DNA of 64,000 nucleotides from Maioricimonas rarisocia (GCF_007747795.1 NZ_CP036275.1:806001-870000); one strand, 5' to 3'. Counted from the first letter of the stretch, positions 1 to 9,995 are shown. Translations and numbers: made by a program. Notes: a model not told the origin generated them from the letters alone.

Positions 1-724
1 GCGGAGACATCCGTTTCTGTGCGAAGAACGCTTTGCCGATTGGCAGCAGGCATGCCGGTGCGAGCAGCGTGAGGAACAGGCCATAGTAGTTGCAGGCGGC
101 ATAGGTGGCGGCAGCGGCAACTCCGAGGAGGAGTGACGTCCTCCAGGTCGGCTGGCGTGAGAAATGGACCATCGCCCACAACACGCCGATCGGTCCCCAC
201 AGGCAGCAGAGCTGCAACACGCCCAGTTGCCAGTGAATGAACGGAAGCGTGAGCGTCGCGATTCCGCCGAACAGTGCAGCCGCGGGATGCAGACCGACAT
301 CAACCAGCAGCCGGCGAGCGAACATCCCATTCAGGCCGAGCGTCAGCAGCACGTAAATGTTGTAGGCCAGTGCATCCGTGCCGGCCCAGGCGACGGGAGC
401 GACGATCATCGTCGTCGGCTGCGCTTCGGAGAGGGCGAACGCCCCCGGCTGGGGGTGAAAGATCGGTGCCTGCCAGTAGTCGGGCAGGCCGGCAGCGAGC
501 TGGGTCGCGTTCCAGCCGATCGTCCACAGGTTGAACAGCGGCACTGTTGCTGCGGCCTCGGTTCCGATCGGGATCCGCTGATGATACGCCTGCAGCGGTC
601 CGAGCGTGGCGACCGCCAGCAGCATCCATCCCGCCAGCTCGAGCAGCGCAAGGCTGCCGCGTCGGTGCAGGGGCCGGGCGGTTTCGGTCGTGGGAGCGAG
701 TCGGTCGGCAGTCACGTCAGGCAT
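1..724 (-). CDS. Polytopic membrane protein, GT-C-like, 3' end outside window
   Basis: An open frame runs from an ATG at 724 off the left edge, giving 241 N-terminal residues with no stop. After a short charged N-terminus there is a hydrophobic segment at about residues 26-46, then a soluble loop containing FNLWTIGWN and PDYWQAPIFHPQPGAF, then at least four closely spaced hydrophobic segments. This plan, with the first long extracytoplasmic loop directly after TM1, is that of GT-C type lipid-linked sugar transferases and related uncharacterised membrane proteins. I cannot see a diagnostic catalytic acidic pair, so the enzymatic role is inference. It is divergent from the DUF1559 gene to its right. 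Confidence 0.7.
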   Translation of the reverse strand, partial: MPDVTADRLAPTTETARPLHRRGSLALLELAGWMLLAVATLGPLQAYHQRIPIGTEAAATVPLFNLWTIGWNATQLAAGLPDYWQAPIFHPQPGAFALSEAQPTTMIVAPVAWAGTDALAYNIYVLLTLGLNGMFARRLLVDVGLHPAAALFGGIATLTLPFIHWQLGVLQLCCLWGPIGVLWAMVHFSRQPTWRTSLLLGVAAAATYAACNYYGLFLTLLAPACLLPIGKAFFAQKRMSP

Positions 725-1321
725 GACTTCGGAGTCTGGACGAACGGGGCGAGTCGGAGCGAGAATTCGCGTGCTGACTGATGGTGACGCCGGACGAGGG
801 TTGCCGCCAGTCTGTTTTTTCCGGGGGGATGACCCGGCTCGATGTGCAGGGAAACCCCGGTTCCAGCGGCCCGAACGTGCGGCGAAACTGCACCTTGTGA
901 CGCCGCCGGTCGAGTGATGAGGGGGCGACGAACCAGGCCGGCCCTCTCGGGGACGATTCGGGGCACGGGCAGCAGCCTCACTGACGATGACTGAAACATC
1001 AGATCGAATTTGTAACATTTTCAGATTTGCAGCAGGTGCTCCCTTGCGGAGACGCCGTGAAGTACACTAGCTTTTTTGCGACTTTAAGACGCCGATTCTC
1101 CCGGGCCTGTGGTCGGCAACTTGCAGCGGCTTCTGCTTTTCGCGGGCCCGGATCAGCAATTCTGCTGTAGCACGGACTCTGTGCTTCTGCCGTGCCTCTG
1201 TCTGCAGAAACCGCTTTCAGGCGTTTCGCCGACCCCTTCATTCAAATCCTCATCTATCGATATCGATGCGCACAAATTCCAGGGCCATCTCTTTTCCTTT
1301 CTTTCTCTGGAGACTGATGAC
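725..1321. other. Intergenic region, 597 bp, between divergent genes
   Basis: No credible gene was found here. The reading frame of the following DUF1559 gene stays open upstream to 1109, but that extension lacks coding character and the prepilin leader begins at 1322. The AT-rich patch at about 1005-1080 is the likeliest place for the promoters of the two divergent genes, although I could not fit a well-spaced -35/-10 pair. Confidence 0.5.
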
Positions 1322-2404
1322 ATGGTGCAACGATTGTTGAAGCGGCGTGGATTCACGCTGATCGAACTGCTGGTGGTGATCGCCATCATTGCGATCCTCA
1401 TTGCGCTGCTGCTCCCGGCGGTGCAGCAGGCCCGCGAAGCGGCCCGGCGGACGCAGTGCAAGAACAACCTCAAGCAGCTCGGACTGGCCATCCACAACTA
1501 CCACGACGTGTACGGCATGGTTCCCATGGCGTCCGGCAGCAACGGTGGCCCGGGCGGTCGTCGCCACAGCGGCTACGTCGGCATGCTCCCGTACATTGAT
1601 CAGGCGCCGCTGTTCAATCTGATCGCTGGTGGGGGAACGGCCGCTTCGGTCAACGGCTCCACCGACTACAACGGCTTCGACTTCGTGCCGTGGGACAACA
1701 ACCACCGCGCTGTCCGCACGAAGATTCCGATGCTGCTCTGCCCGTCGGATGCCGACACGACCGAGCAGAATCCCCGCGAGAAATGTAACTACATGTTCTC
1801 GCGCGGTGACACCGCCTGGGATCACAACCCGGCCTGGAACGGCAACGGCGGCCGTGGCCTGCGTGGCATGTTCGTGGGTGGCAGCGGCAACTCGGGAACG
1901 CGGAGTTTCCGGGACGTCACCGACGGACTGAGTAACACGATCGCCATGGGTGAGCGGATCAAGTCGCAGCCGGGCGCGAACACCATCAAGACCGGTGCGA
2001 TTTCGCGGAACCTCGAGCAGTCCTCGTACCGCGCCAATGCGGCGGTCTGCCTGGGTGAAGTCGATGCGAACGGCCAGTACTCGGGTACGATCGGTCGCTG
2101 GGCCGGAACCCGCTGGATGGACGGTGCGCCTGCCTTCACCGGCATGACGACCATCCTCGGACCGAACAAGCCGAGCTGTATCGATAACAACGGGTCCGAC
2201 TGGTACGACGGGATCTTCGATCCGAGCAGTCACCACACCGGGGGCGCGCACACGCTGATGGGGGACGGGGCCGTCCGTTTCATCAGCGAGAACATCGATG
2301 CCGGCAACGCGGCGTCGGCCTCGCCCTCTTCCGGTCCGAGTCCGTTCGGCACCTGGGGAGCTCTTGGCTCGATTCGGGGTGAAGAGCCGATCGGCGAGTT
2401 CTGA
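1322..2404 (+). CDS. DUF1559 protein with type IV prepilin leader
   Basis: The protein has 360 residues. The N-terminus is a class III (prepilin) signal: basic residues, then RRG, with predicted prepilin-peptidase cleavage after Gly10, then [12 protein letters not shown] and a hydrophobic helix to about residue 35. The family hallmark [14 protein letters not shown] follows, then [30 protein letters not shown] lies in the middle and [18 protein letters not shown] near the C-terminus, both typical of DUF1559 (SBP_bac_10-like), a family greatly expanded in planctomycetes. The ATG at 1322 was chosen because it gives the short basic leader and follows GGAG at 1309-1312. Its role is presumed pseudopilin-like and surface-associated. 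A lipoprotein gene follows on the same strand, as for the second DUF1559 gene in this window. Confidence 0.93.
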   Translation: MVQRLLKRRGFTLIELLVVIAIIAILIALLLPAVQQAREAARRTQCKNNLKQLGLAIHNYHDVYGMVPMASGSNGGPGGRRHSGYVGMLPYIDQAPLFNLIAGGGTAASVNGSTDYNGFDFVPWDNNHRAVRTKIPMLLCPSDADTTEQNPREKCNYMFSRGDTAWDHNPAWNGNGGRGLRGMFVGGSGNSGTRSFRDVTDGLSNTIAMGERIKSQPGANTIKTGAISRNLEQSSYRANAAVCLGEVDANGQYSGTIGRWAGTRWMDGAPAFTGMTTILGPNKPSCIDNNGSDWYDGIFDPSSHHTGGAHTLMGDGAVRFISENIDAGNAASASPSSGPSPFGTWGALGSIRGEEPIGEF

Positions 2405-2435
2405 TCGATCTGCTGACGATTCTTCCCGCTGTCCG

Positions 2436-2452
2436 GCCGGCTGACAGCCGGC
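2436..2452 (+). other. Intergenic hairpin after the DUF1559 gene
   Basis: A perfect 7-bp stem, GCCGGCT paired with AGCCGGC, has a 3-base loop 32 bases after the DUF1559 stop. No T-run follows, so it is not a canonical intrinsic terminator. It could attenuate read-through into, or stabilise the mRNA 5' of, the lipoprotein gene. Confidence 0.35.
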
Positions 2453-2557
2453 GGGCGGCGGATTGCTGAAGTCACGGCAAGGGCTGCGTTCGCGCGGTCC
2501 TTGCCTGTTTCACATAGTATGGGAATACCTTTTACCTCCTGACGGCGAGCATTCACG

Positions 2558-3058
2558 ATGAAGATGTTCCACGTGGGCAGCCTGGGCCCGGGCATGCTGT
2601 TGATGATGGTGGCTGCCCTCGGATGTACCGGTGGTGAAACCGAAGGGCGTGTCGACGTCTATCCCGTGTCGGGCAAGGTCACCATGGGGGGCGGACCGCT
2701 GGTCAACGCCACCGTCGCCTTCGCTCCGCGGGAAGGGCAGCCGACGGCCGTGGGGCGGACCGACGTCAACGGCGAATACCAGTTGTCGACGTACGGCGGC
2801 AACGACGGGGCTGCGGCCGGTTCGTATTCGGTCGTCGTCACCAAGCCGCTTGGCGGTGGCGGCACGGCGTCAGCCGAAGATGCTCATGGCACCGATCCGA
2901 CGGCCAACTACGATGCAGGTGGCGGGCATGGAGCTGCGGGTGGTGAGGGGACGGCGGGAGCTGTTCCGGAGCGGTATTCGAACTCCGATCAAACGCCGCT
3001 GTCGGCCGAAGTGAGCGCCGACGACGAGAACCGGTTCGATTTTGAGATCGAGCTGTAA
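2558..3058 (+). CDS. Lipoprotein with carboxypeptidase regulatory-like (beta-sandwich) domain
   Basis: The protein has 166 residues. Its signal peptide ends in a lipobox-like AALGC, so Cys23 is the predicted lipidated residue. Residues 33-90 read as a transthyretin-like carboxypeptidase regulatory fold: VYPVSGKVTMGGGPL, then NATVAFAPREG, then GRTDVNGEYQLSTY. A Gly/Ala/His-rich linker and an acidic C-terminus follow. Planctomycete DUF1559 genes are commonly followed by such small lipoproteins, and this one lies 153 bases after the DUF1559 stop. An envelope location is predicted; the binding partner is unknown. Confidence 0.85.
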   Translation: MKMFHVGSLGPGMLLMMVAALGCTGGETEGRVDVYPVSGKVTMGGGPLVNATVAFAPREGQPTAVGRTDVNGEYQLSTYGGNDGAAAGSYSVVVTKPLGGGGTASAEDAHGTDPTANYDAGGGHGAAGGEGTAGAVPERYSNSDQTPLSAEVSADDENRFDFEIEL

Positions 3059-3086
3059 GCGGCCGGATCAACGGAACCGGTGGAAC

Positions 3087-6000
3087 ATGAGCAGTCGCCC
3101 CAGCCCCCGCGGCAGTATCCGATTCCTGCTTGTCGGGGGCGCGGTGCTTGCTGTCGGCCTGCTGGGGCTGGCGTTCTGGCCATCGGATTCGAAGCCGGAG
3201 CCGGTCCCGCAGGACGCACTGCTCGAGCGGGCGGAAGCGGCACTGCAAAGCCGCGAATACGACCGCGTCCTGCAGCTGACGCGCGACGTCGATCCCGCTT
3301 CCGACGAGTGGCCCCGTGCCCGCATGCTGGCGGGAGAGGCAGCCACGCGCTCCGGTCAGCTCCAGCAGGCTCTCGAAGAGTACGGGGCTCTTGCGGAGCA
3401 GCGGCCCGATACAACCGAGGCCGCCGAAGCGAGGTTCTACTCCGGCGAGGTCTACCGCGAGCTGGGGCAGTTGTCTCAGGCGGTCGACGCGTACCGGCAG
3501 GCGGTCATGATCGCTCCGGACAACGTGGCGATCCACGAGCGGCTGGCGTTCCTGCTGAGTACCGTCGGCAACCGCTGGGAAGCCTACCGGCACTACGGGG
3601 TACTGGTGCGCAGCGGCTCGGCCACCTACGTCGAGCTGGCCCTCTTTGCGGATCTCGAGCGACCCGTCGAGCAGCGGCCGTTTCTCGAAGAATGTGCCCG
3701 CAAGGCTCCCGACGACGTCCTGGTCCGGCAGGGGCTGGCCGCCCACACGCTGTGGGAAGGAAAGGCGGACGCAGCGGAGCGCCAGCTGCGCGACCTGCTT
3801 GAAGACAGACCCGATCTGCCGGCGGCTCAGGCGATGCTGGGCGAACTGCTGGTGAAGGGGGAGGCAGGACCGTTTCTGCGATGGCACAGCGACGTGCCTG
3901 CCGAGGCGACGGGGCATCCGGACGTCTGGTACGTGCGGGGGCTCTGGCTCCGCAGGCAGGGGGATCTCCGCGGAGCAGCGCACTGCCTGCTGACGACGCT
4001 GCAGTTGGCTCCCACACTTCGGCGGGCGACGGTCCAGCTGGGACAAGTTCTGACCTCACTCGAAGAGCCGGAAGCAGAGGCGGTGGCCGAGTACGCCGAT
4101 CGCCTCGTGCAGTTGACGCAGACGATCGATGCGATCCTGCGGACCGAGGCAGAGAAGGAGGACGTGCTGCGGCAGGCGGTCGACCTGCTGGTGCGGACCG
4201 GACGGATCTGGGAAGCGTGTGCCTGGGGCGTGGTGGCGCGGGGGCGGTTTCCTGAGGCGGCCTGGCCGGAAGAACTGTTCGAACGCTGGTCGGGGCTGCT
4301 CAATCCGCAGTTGCCGGTCGTTCTGGAGCAGGCCGGCCCCCTCTCGGTCTTCGATGTCGCGGAGTTCCCGCTCGCCGATACCCTGTTCCGGCTCCCGGAC
4401 TCAAGTCCGGAGAGCGCGAGCCGATCGGAAGGTACGGCTGCGAAGATCCGGTTCGAAGAAGCAGACGCGGGAATCGACTTCGTCTACTTCAACGGCAACG
4501 AGTTCTTTGATCACCGCTTCGACCGGCCCGCCGGGACATCAGAGCAGCAGCCGCGGGGCAACCGGCAGTTCGAACAGACCGGCGGCGGCGTCGGCGTGAT
4601 CGACTATGACCTCGATGGGGCTCCCGATCTGTACCTCACGCAGGGGACCACTTGGGAGATGGGAGAGCAGGAGCCGGGGCCTACACCCGAGTTCACAGAT
4701 CAGCTCTTCCGCGGTTATGGTCCGGACGGCTTCGCGACCGTCACTGCGAACGCCCGGGTTCGTGGCGTCGGATTCGGACAGGGCTGCACGGTCGGTGACT
4801 TCAACAACGATGGCTTTCCCGATCTGTACGTCGCCAACGTCGGCAGGAACCGGTTGCTGGAGAACATGGGGGACGGCACGTTTGTCGACGTGACCGACGA
4901 AGCGGGCCTTCGCCACGACGAATGGACGACCAGCGTCCTGCTTGCGGACCTCAATGGCGACGGTGTGCCGGACCTGTTCGACGTGAACTACGTCCGCGGC
5001 CCGCAGGTCTTCACGGCAATCTGTGACGGCCGGGCCTGCTCGCCGAGCGTCTTCGACGGCTGCCCCGATCGCGTGCTGCTCGGTCGTGGTGACGGCACGT
5101 TCGCGGCCGCTTCCATCGAGGCTGAGTCCGACAACTCCAAGGGGCTGGGGATCGTCACGCTCTTTCCGCGGGAGCAGTCCCTTCCGTCGCTGTTCATCGC
5201 CAACGACCAGACGGCGAATTTCTTTCTGCAGCCTCCTCGGGAAGCGGGTGAGCCGTTTGCACTGACGGATGCGGCCTTTCTCACCGGTCTGGCATTCGAC
5301 GTGAATGGGACGGCGCTGGCCTGCATGGGAATTGCGGCCGACGACATCGATGGCAACGGCACGACGGACCTGTTCGTGACGAACTTCCGCGACGAGTCAA
5401 ACACGCTGTACCTGCAGGATCCGCCCGGACTCTTTCTCGATGCGACGACGGCGATGGGGCTGCATTCGGCATCGGTGCCGTACGTTGGGTGGGGAACGCA
5501 GTTTCTCGATGCCGACCTCGATGGTGATCCGGACGTCGTCCTCGTCAACGGCCATGTCGACGACTACCGGGATGAGGGGGGCGAGTATCACATGCGGCCG
5601 CAGTTCTTTCGGAACCGGGGGGACGGTCGCTTCGACGAGATGGACGCGGCCGACGTGGGAAGCTGGTTTTCCCGCAAGTTCCTGGGACGTGGCCTGGCCC
5701 GTCTGGACTGGAACCGGGATGGCCGGATGGATTTTGCTGTCTCCAACATCGGCGACCGGGCCTCGCTGATGACCAACGCTTCTGAGTCGGTGGGACACTT
5801 CCTGAACATCCGTCTGCATGCAACCGCGACGGCGCGGGACGCGTTCGGAACCCGCGTAACCGTCACCGCAGGAGACGAAGAGCGGACGCGGACTCTGCTG
5901 GCCGGCGACGGCTACATGGCGAGCAACGAACGAGTGCTGCAGTTCGGGCTGGGAGCGGCAGAGTCGGCGGACATTCGCATCGAGTGGCCCTCGGGAAGCG

Positions 6001-6131
6001 TGACGCCGCTCGAAGACCTGCCGGTCGACGTCACGGTTGAACTGGTCGAGGGCAGGGCGGTCGGCATACTCTGGCGGGGGGCTGAACCCGAGCCGCTTCC
6101 TGTTCCTGCCGAAACGATTCCTGTGCCGTGA
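3087..6131 (+). CDS. TPR + FG-GAP/VCBS + ASPIC/UnbV (CRTAC1-like) membrane-anchored protein
   Basis: The protein has 1014 residues. An N-terminal signal anchor lies at about residues 9-31 (RFLLVGGAVLAVGLLGLAFW). Tetratricopeptide-like helical repeats fill roughly residues 45-420. A beta-propeller half follows with repeated Ca-binding FG-GAP motifs: DYDLDGAPDLYL, DFNNDGFPDLYV, DLNGDGVPDLFD, DIDGNGTTDLFV, DADLDGDPDVVL and DWNRDGRMDFAV. The C-terminus is an ASPIC/UnbV domain (DAFGTRVTV, then LLAGDGYMASNERVLQFGLG, then IRIEWPSG). The ATG at 3087 was chosen because it immediately precedes the anchor. The stop overlaps the GTG start of the next, paralogous gene by 4 bases, so translational coupling is likely. 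An extracytoplasmic protein-binding role is inferred. Confidence 0.93.
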   Translation: MSSRPSPRGSIRFLLVGGAVLAVGLLGLAFWPSDSKPEPVPQDALLERAEAALQSREYDRVLQLTRDVDPASDEWPRARMLAGEAATRSGQLQQALEEYGALAEQRPDTTEAAEARFYSGEVYRELGQLSQAVDAYRQAVMIAPDNVAIHERLAFLLSTVGNRWEAYRHYGVLVRSGSATYVELALFADLERPVEQRPFLEECARKAPDDVLVRQGLAAHTLWEGKADAAERQLRDLLEDRPDLPAAQAMLGELLVKGEAGPFLRWHSDVPAEATGHPDVWYVRGLWLRRQGDLRGAAHCLLTTLQLAPTLRRATVQLGQVLTSLEEPEAEAVAEYADRLVQLTQTIDAILRTEAEKEDVLRQAVDLLVRTGRIWEACAWGVVARGRFPEAAWPEELFERWSGLLNPQLPVVLEQAGPLSVFDVAEFPLADTLFRLPDSSPESASRSEGTAAKIRFEEADAGIDFVYFNGNEFFDHRFDRPAGTSEQQPRGNRQFEQTGGGVGVIDYDLDGAPDLYLTQGTTWEMGEQEPGPTPEFTDQLFRGYGPDGFATVTANARVRGVGFGQGCTVGDFNNDGFPDLYVANVGRNRLLENMGDGTFVDVTDEAGLRHDEWTTSVLLADLNGDGVPDLFDVNYVRGPQVFTAICDGRACSPSVFDGCPDRVLLGRGDGTFAAASIEAESDNSKGLGIVTLFPREQSLPSLFIANDQTANFFLQPPREAGEPFALTDAAFLTGLAFDVNGTALACMGIAADDIDGNGTTDLFVTNFRDESNTLYLQDPPGLFLDATTAMGLHSASVPYVGWGTQFLDADLDGDPDVVLVNGHVDDYRDEGGEYHMRPQFFRNRGDGRFDEMDAADVGSWFSRKFLGRGLARLDWNRDGRMDFAVSNIGDRASLMTNASESVGHFLNIRLHATATARDAFGTRVTVTAGDEERTRTLLAGDGYMASNERVLQFGLGAAESADIRIEWPSGSVTPLEDLPVDVTVELVEGRAVGILWRGAEPEPLPVPAETIPVP

Positions 6132-9124
6132 CAGAGTCCTCGACCTCACCGACCAAGTCCCGCAGGCGCTGGCCGCTGGTGGCGGGTCTCGCTGTCGCAT
6201 TGCTGGGGATCGGCTGGGCGCTCTGGCCGGCAGCGAACAAGCCGGACGTGGAGGCATCGGCGCTGCTCAAGCAGGCTCGCGTATTGCAGGCCCGGGGAGA
6301 ACTCGTCGAAGCCGAAGCACTCGCGGCGAAGGCGCTTGATGCCGACCCGGAACTTGGAGCGGCGGCGATGCTGGCGGCGGAGTGCGCTGCCGGTCGGGGC
6401 GAGGCCGGGCAGGCCGTCACATGGCTCGAACGAATACCCGACAGTGACCGCGAGCTGGCGTTTCGTGGCCGGCTGCATGCCGCCCAACTGCTGCATCAGG
6501 TGCTGATGCGATGGCTCGACGCGGAGGGAGCGTACCGCGCCGCGCTCGAACTGGCTCCGGGCAACGTCGACGCGAGCATCGGTCTGGCCCGTCTGCTGGG
6601 GCAGTGCGGACGCCGGCGGGAAGCGATCCCGTATGTGCTGCGACTGGTGCAGGCGGGCGATCCAACTGACCTGCTGATGTTGCTGGCCCGGGACAACGGC
6701 GTCATTCACATCGAAGACCGGCTCGAGCAGGCATTCGGAAAGAACGCAGACGATCCGAACATCCTCATCGGCCTCGCGTGGCATGCTGCCGAGGAAGACA
6801 ACGTCGATCGGGCGATCGCGCTGCTGCGTCAGGCAATGGAGCATCCGCAATGCCCCGTTGTCGCGCACGTGATGCATGGGCAGCGGCTGCTCGACCAGCA
6901 GCGATTCGATGAACTGATCGAGTGGGAACGGACCGTGCCGGACGAGGCGGACCGGTTTCCCGAAACGTGGCTGGTGCGGGCCCGCATGGCAGACCAGGCG
7001 GGTGACCGGCCCGGGGCCATCCGCTGTTATGCCGAGGCCTTCCAGCGGGCACCCGAGTCGAAGCCGGCCTGCTTCGGTCTGTCGCGACTGCTGTCCGAGG
7101 CAAGCGAGGCGACTGCTGCGGAACCGTTTGCCGCATGGCTTCAAGAGCTTCAGGAACTGGAGAACGAGCAGAACCGGGTTCTGTTTGCCGGCCAGCATGA
7201 AACGGTCGATCCGCTGATCGGGCTGGTTCGTCGCTATGCCGCGGTCGGCCGTCTGTGGGAGGCGTACGGCTGGTGCCTGCTCGCGCTCGATGTCGATTCC
7301 ACCCATCAGCAGGCCAGGCAGCTGTTCGCGGAACTGAGACAACGTGTGGCCGAACTGCCGCTGCAACTGGTCGCGCCCGGAGTCGGGCCCGACGTCTCGG
7401 AGCTGCTCGCACGCTACCCGTTGCCGACGTTCGATACCGGAGCACTTCCCGAAGTCGACCCCGACAGAGGGGACGGTGATGCGAGCGTGGCGACCGACAT
7501 CTCCTTTCGTGATGACGCGGAGCGGGTGGGACTGGCGTTCCGCTACTGCAACGGCACGCTCGGTGAGCCGACGCGGCGGATGTACGAGTTCACCGGAGGA
7601 GGGATCGGCGTCCTCGACTACGACCGGGATGGCATGCCGGACGTGCATTTCACGCAGGGACATCCCTGGGATGATCCCGATCCCGACGGTCCGTACGTGG
7701 ATCAGCTGTTCCGCAATGTAGCGGCGACGGCGTTCCGCAACGTCACCACTGCGGCGCGGATTCGTGAAGCCGGCTTCGGGCAGGGAGTGACCGTCGGCGA
7801 CATCGATGGGGATGGCTTTCCGGATCTGTATGTCGCCAACATCGGTGGGAACCGGCTGTGGCTCAACAACGGCGACGGCACGTTCAGCGACGCGACGGAA
7901 GCAGCCGGCATCGCGGGAGAAGCCTGGACGACCAGTTGCCTTCTCGCCGACCTGACCGGCGACGGTCTCCCGGATCTGTATGACGTCAACTACGTCACGG
8001 CACCGGACGTATTCGAACGGATCTGCCCCAGGCCGGACGGTACGCCCGGCATGTGCATGCCGTTTCATTTCGATTCGCAGCCGGACCGCCTGCTCGTCAA
8101 TGACGGCGAGGGAGGGTTTGTCGATGCGACTACAGAGCGGCTGCCGGAGCATACGGCCGGCAAGGGACTGGGGATTGCGCTCTGGCGGGAGACGGACACG
8201 GGACGGCTGAATCTGTTCGTCGCGAACGATACGACGCCGAACTTCCTGTTCACCGGTGATGCCTCGGACGGTTCGCTCCAACTGGAAGAGCAGGGGATTG
8301 CGAGCGGGCTGGCCTTCAATGCGGCCGGCAAGGCGGAAGGCTGTATGGGGATTGCCGTCGGGGATGTGGACGGGAACGGTCACCTCGATCTGCATGTCAC
8401 CAACTTCTACAACGAGTCGAACACGTTGTACGCGGGGGTGGGAAACAGCATCTTCGAGGACCGAACGCGGCAGTGGGGCCTGGAAGAATCGAGCCTGCCG
8501 GTTCTCGGGTTCGGCACACAGTTCCTCGACGCGAACGCCGACGGCCGGCTGGAACTGTTCGTCACGAACGGGCACCTCGACGATCTGCGCGCGAGCGGCA
8601 GGCCGTACCGCATGCCGCCTCAACTTTACCTGTGGGATGGCGGGGGATTCGTTTCGGGAGATCCGGCAAAGCTGGGAGCGTACTTTCAGCAGGAATGGCT
8701 CGGTCGTCCGGCGGCGAAGCTGGACTGGAACCGGGATGGTCGGGAAGACCTGATCGTCGGCCATCTTGAGGACGACGTTGCCTTGCTGACCAACGCCGGA
8801 CCGGAGGCGGGACATGGTCTCGCGCTGACGCTGGTCGGCACGCGGTCCGGACGGGACGCGATCGGTACCACCTTCACCGCCCGGGTGGGGAAACGCACCA
8901 TTGTTCGTCAGTTGACGGCGGGGGATGGTTATCAGGTGAGCAACGAGCGGCGAGTGATCATCGGCACCGGATCAGCGGAAGTGATCGACGAACTGGTCAT
9001 CCGCTGGCCATCGGGAGCCGTGCAGACATTTCGCGATGTGGCCACGGCTGATGGCCCGTCTCTCAGCGGCGGGATGCTGCTGATCGAGGAAGCGATGCTG
9101 CGGCGCTTGCCGCCCGCCGGGTGA
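6128..9124 (+). CDS. TPR + FG-GAP/VCBS + ASPIC/UnbV (CRTAC1-like) protein, tandem paralog
   Basis: The protein has 998 residues and starts at a GTG whose GTGA overlaps the stop of the upstream gene. The architecture matches its neighbour: a signal anchor (WPLVAGLAVALLGIGWALW, about residues 15-33), TPR-like helices to about residue 430, and FG-GAP motifs DYDRDGMPDVHF, DIDGDGFPDLYV, DLTGDGLPDLYD, DVDGNGHLDLHV and DWNRDGREDLIV. The C-terminal ASPIC/UnbV domain contains LTAGDGYQVSNERRVIIGTG and IRWPSGAVQTF. One repeat is degenerate (DANADGRLELFV). The two proteins diverge mainly in the TPR half, as expected after an old tandem duplication. Confidence 0.93.
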   Translation: MTESSTSPTKSRRRWPLVAGLAVALLGIGWALWPAANKPDVEASALLKQARVLQARGELVEAEALAAKALDADPELGAAAMLAAECAAGRGEAGQAVTWLERIPDSDRELAFRGRLHAAQLLHQVLMRWLDAEGAYRAALELAPGNVDASIGLARLLGQCGRRREAIPYVLRLVQAGDPTDLLMLLARDNGVIHIEDRLEQAFGKNADDPNILIGLAWHAAEEDNVDRAIALLRQAMEHPQCPVVAHVMHGQRLLDQQRFDELIEWERTVPDEADRFPETWLVRARMADQAGDRPGAIRCYAEAFQRAPESKPACFGLSRLLSEASEATAAEPFAAWLQELQELENEQNRVLFAGQHETVDPLIGLVRRYAAVGRLWEAYGWCLLALDVDSTHQQARQLFAELRQRVAELPLQLVAPGVGPDVSELLARYPLPTFDTGALPEVDPDRGDGDASVATDISFRDDAERVGLAFRYCNGTLGEPTRRMYEFTGGGIGVLDYDRDGMPDVHFTQGHPWDDPDPDGPYVDQLFRNVAATAFRNVTTAARIREAGFGQGVTVGDIDGDGFPDLYVANIGGNRLWLNNGDGTFSDATEAAGIAGEAWTTSCLLADLTGDGLPDLYDVNYVTAPDVFERICPRPDGTPGMCMPFHFDSQPDRLLVNDGEGGFVDATTERLPEHTAGKGLGIALWRETDTGRLNLFVANDTTPNFLFTGDASDGSLQLEEQGIASGLAFNAAGKAEGCMGIAVGDVDGNGHLDLHVTNFYNESNTLYAGVGNSIFEDRTRQWGLEESSLPVLGFGTQFLDANADGRLELFVTNGHLDDLRASGRPYRMPPQLYLWDGGGFVSGDPAKLGAYFQQEWLGRPAAKLDWNRDGREDLIVGHLEDDVALLTNAGPEAGHGLALTLVGTRSGRDAIGTTFTARVGKRTIVRQLTAGDGYQVSNERRVIIGTGSAEVIDELVIRWPSGAVQTFRDVATADGPSLSGGMLLIEEAMLRRLPPAG

Positions 9125-9170
9125 GGGTTCGGGCTGCCCTTTCCGTTCCCCGTTTCCAGGAAGGGTTGCC

Positions 9171-9890
9171 GTGTGGCTTGAATCACTACTGGGTGCGTGC
9201 GTCCTCAGCCTGATCCATCTGTTCGCGAGCAGACTTCGGTTTCTCGACGTGCTGCCCCGCAGCCGCTGGCTCTCGATTGCCGGCGGAGTCGCGGTGGCGT
9301 ACGCGCTGATCCACCTCCTTCCCGAGGTGCAGCATCACCACCACGCTCTGGCAGAGTCGACGATCGGTTCGCTGTTCGGTGGTCAACGGCTGGTCTGGGC
9401 GATTGCGCTGCTGGGACTGATGGTCTTCTACTGGCTGGAGAGTCTCGCGCGTCGGCACCGGCAGGCACCGCCGGATTCCGGCGAAACCGGCGGGGGACTT
9501 TTCTGGCTGCATATGTCCTCCTACTCGCTGTACAACATGCTGCTCGGTTATCTGCTGGTCAGAGAGGATCGGGACCTCTGGTCACTGGTCCTTTACGTGA
9601 TCGGCATCGGCCTGCACTTCGTCGTAAACGACCACGGTCTGCAGCAGCATCACCGCAAACGCTATCGCCGTTACGGTCGCTGGATCCTGTCGGCGGCGAT
9701 CCTGGCGGGGTGGGGGATCGGTGTGGCGACCGAGATCCACCGGGCGTTCGAAGCGGCAATCGTCGCGTTTCTTGCCGGCGGGATTCTGCTGAACTCCTTC
9801 AAGGAGGAGCTGCCCGAGGAACGCGAAAGCCGGTTCTCGGCGTTTGCTCTCGGTGCGTTTCTCTATGCCGCCATCATGCTGGCGGTCTGA
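9171..9890 (+). CDS. Polytopic membrane protein, ZIP-like
   Basis: The protein has 239 residues, with a GTG start at 9171 preceded by AGGAAGG at about 9158-9164. There are about seven hydrophobic segments. HLLPEVQHHHHALAE at about residues 47-61 is a metal-binding-looking His cluster after TM2. A second His-rich patch, HFVVNDHGLQQHH, lies near residue 148. The C-terminal part (AFLAGGILLNSFKEELPEE, then AFALGAFLYAAIML) resembles ZIP-family metal permeases, where the H-x-x-x-E motifs lie in TM4 and TM5. The full ZIP signature is not clear, so a metal transport role is inference. The gene lies 46 bases after the second CRTAC1-like gene on the same strand. Confidence 0.65.
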   Translation: MWLESLLGACVLSLIHLFASRLRFLDVLPRSRWLSIAGGVAVAYALIHLLPEVQHHHHALAESTIGSLFGGQRLVWAIALLGLMVFYWLESLARRHRQAPPDSGETGGGLFWLHMSSYSLYNMLLGYLLVREDRDLWSLVLYVIGIGLHFVVNDHGLQQHHRKRYRRYGRWILSAAILAGWGIGVATEIHRAFEAAIVAFLAGGILLNSFKEELPEERESRFSAFALGAFLYAAIMLAV

Positions 9891-9995
9891 TCGGGGCTGC
9901 GCCGGTGCGGACGAACGGTGATTCCGGAGTCCGTACGTAACAGCACGTCCGTTCTGCTGTGGGCGTTCGTCTGACAGTGTCGTCTGAAATCCCTC

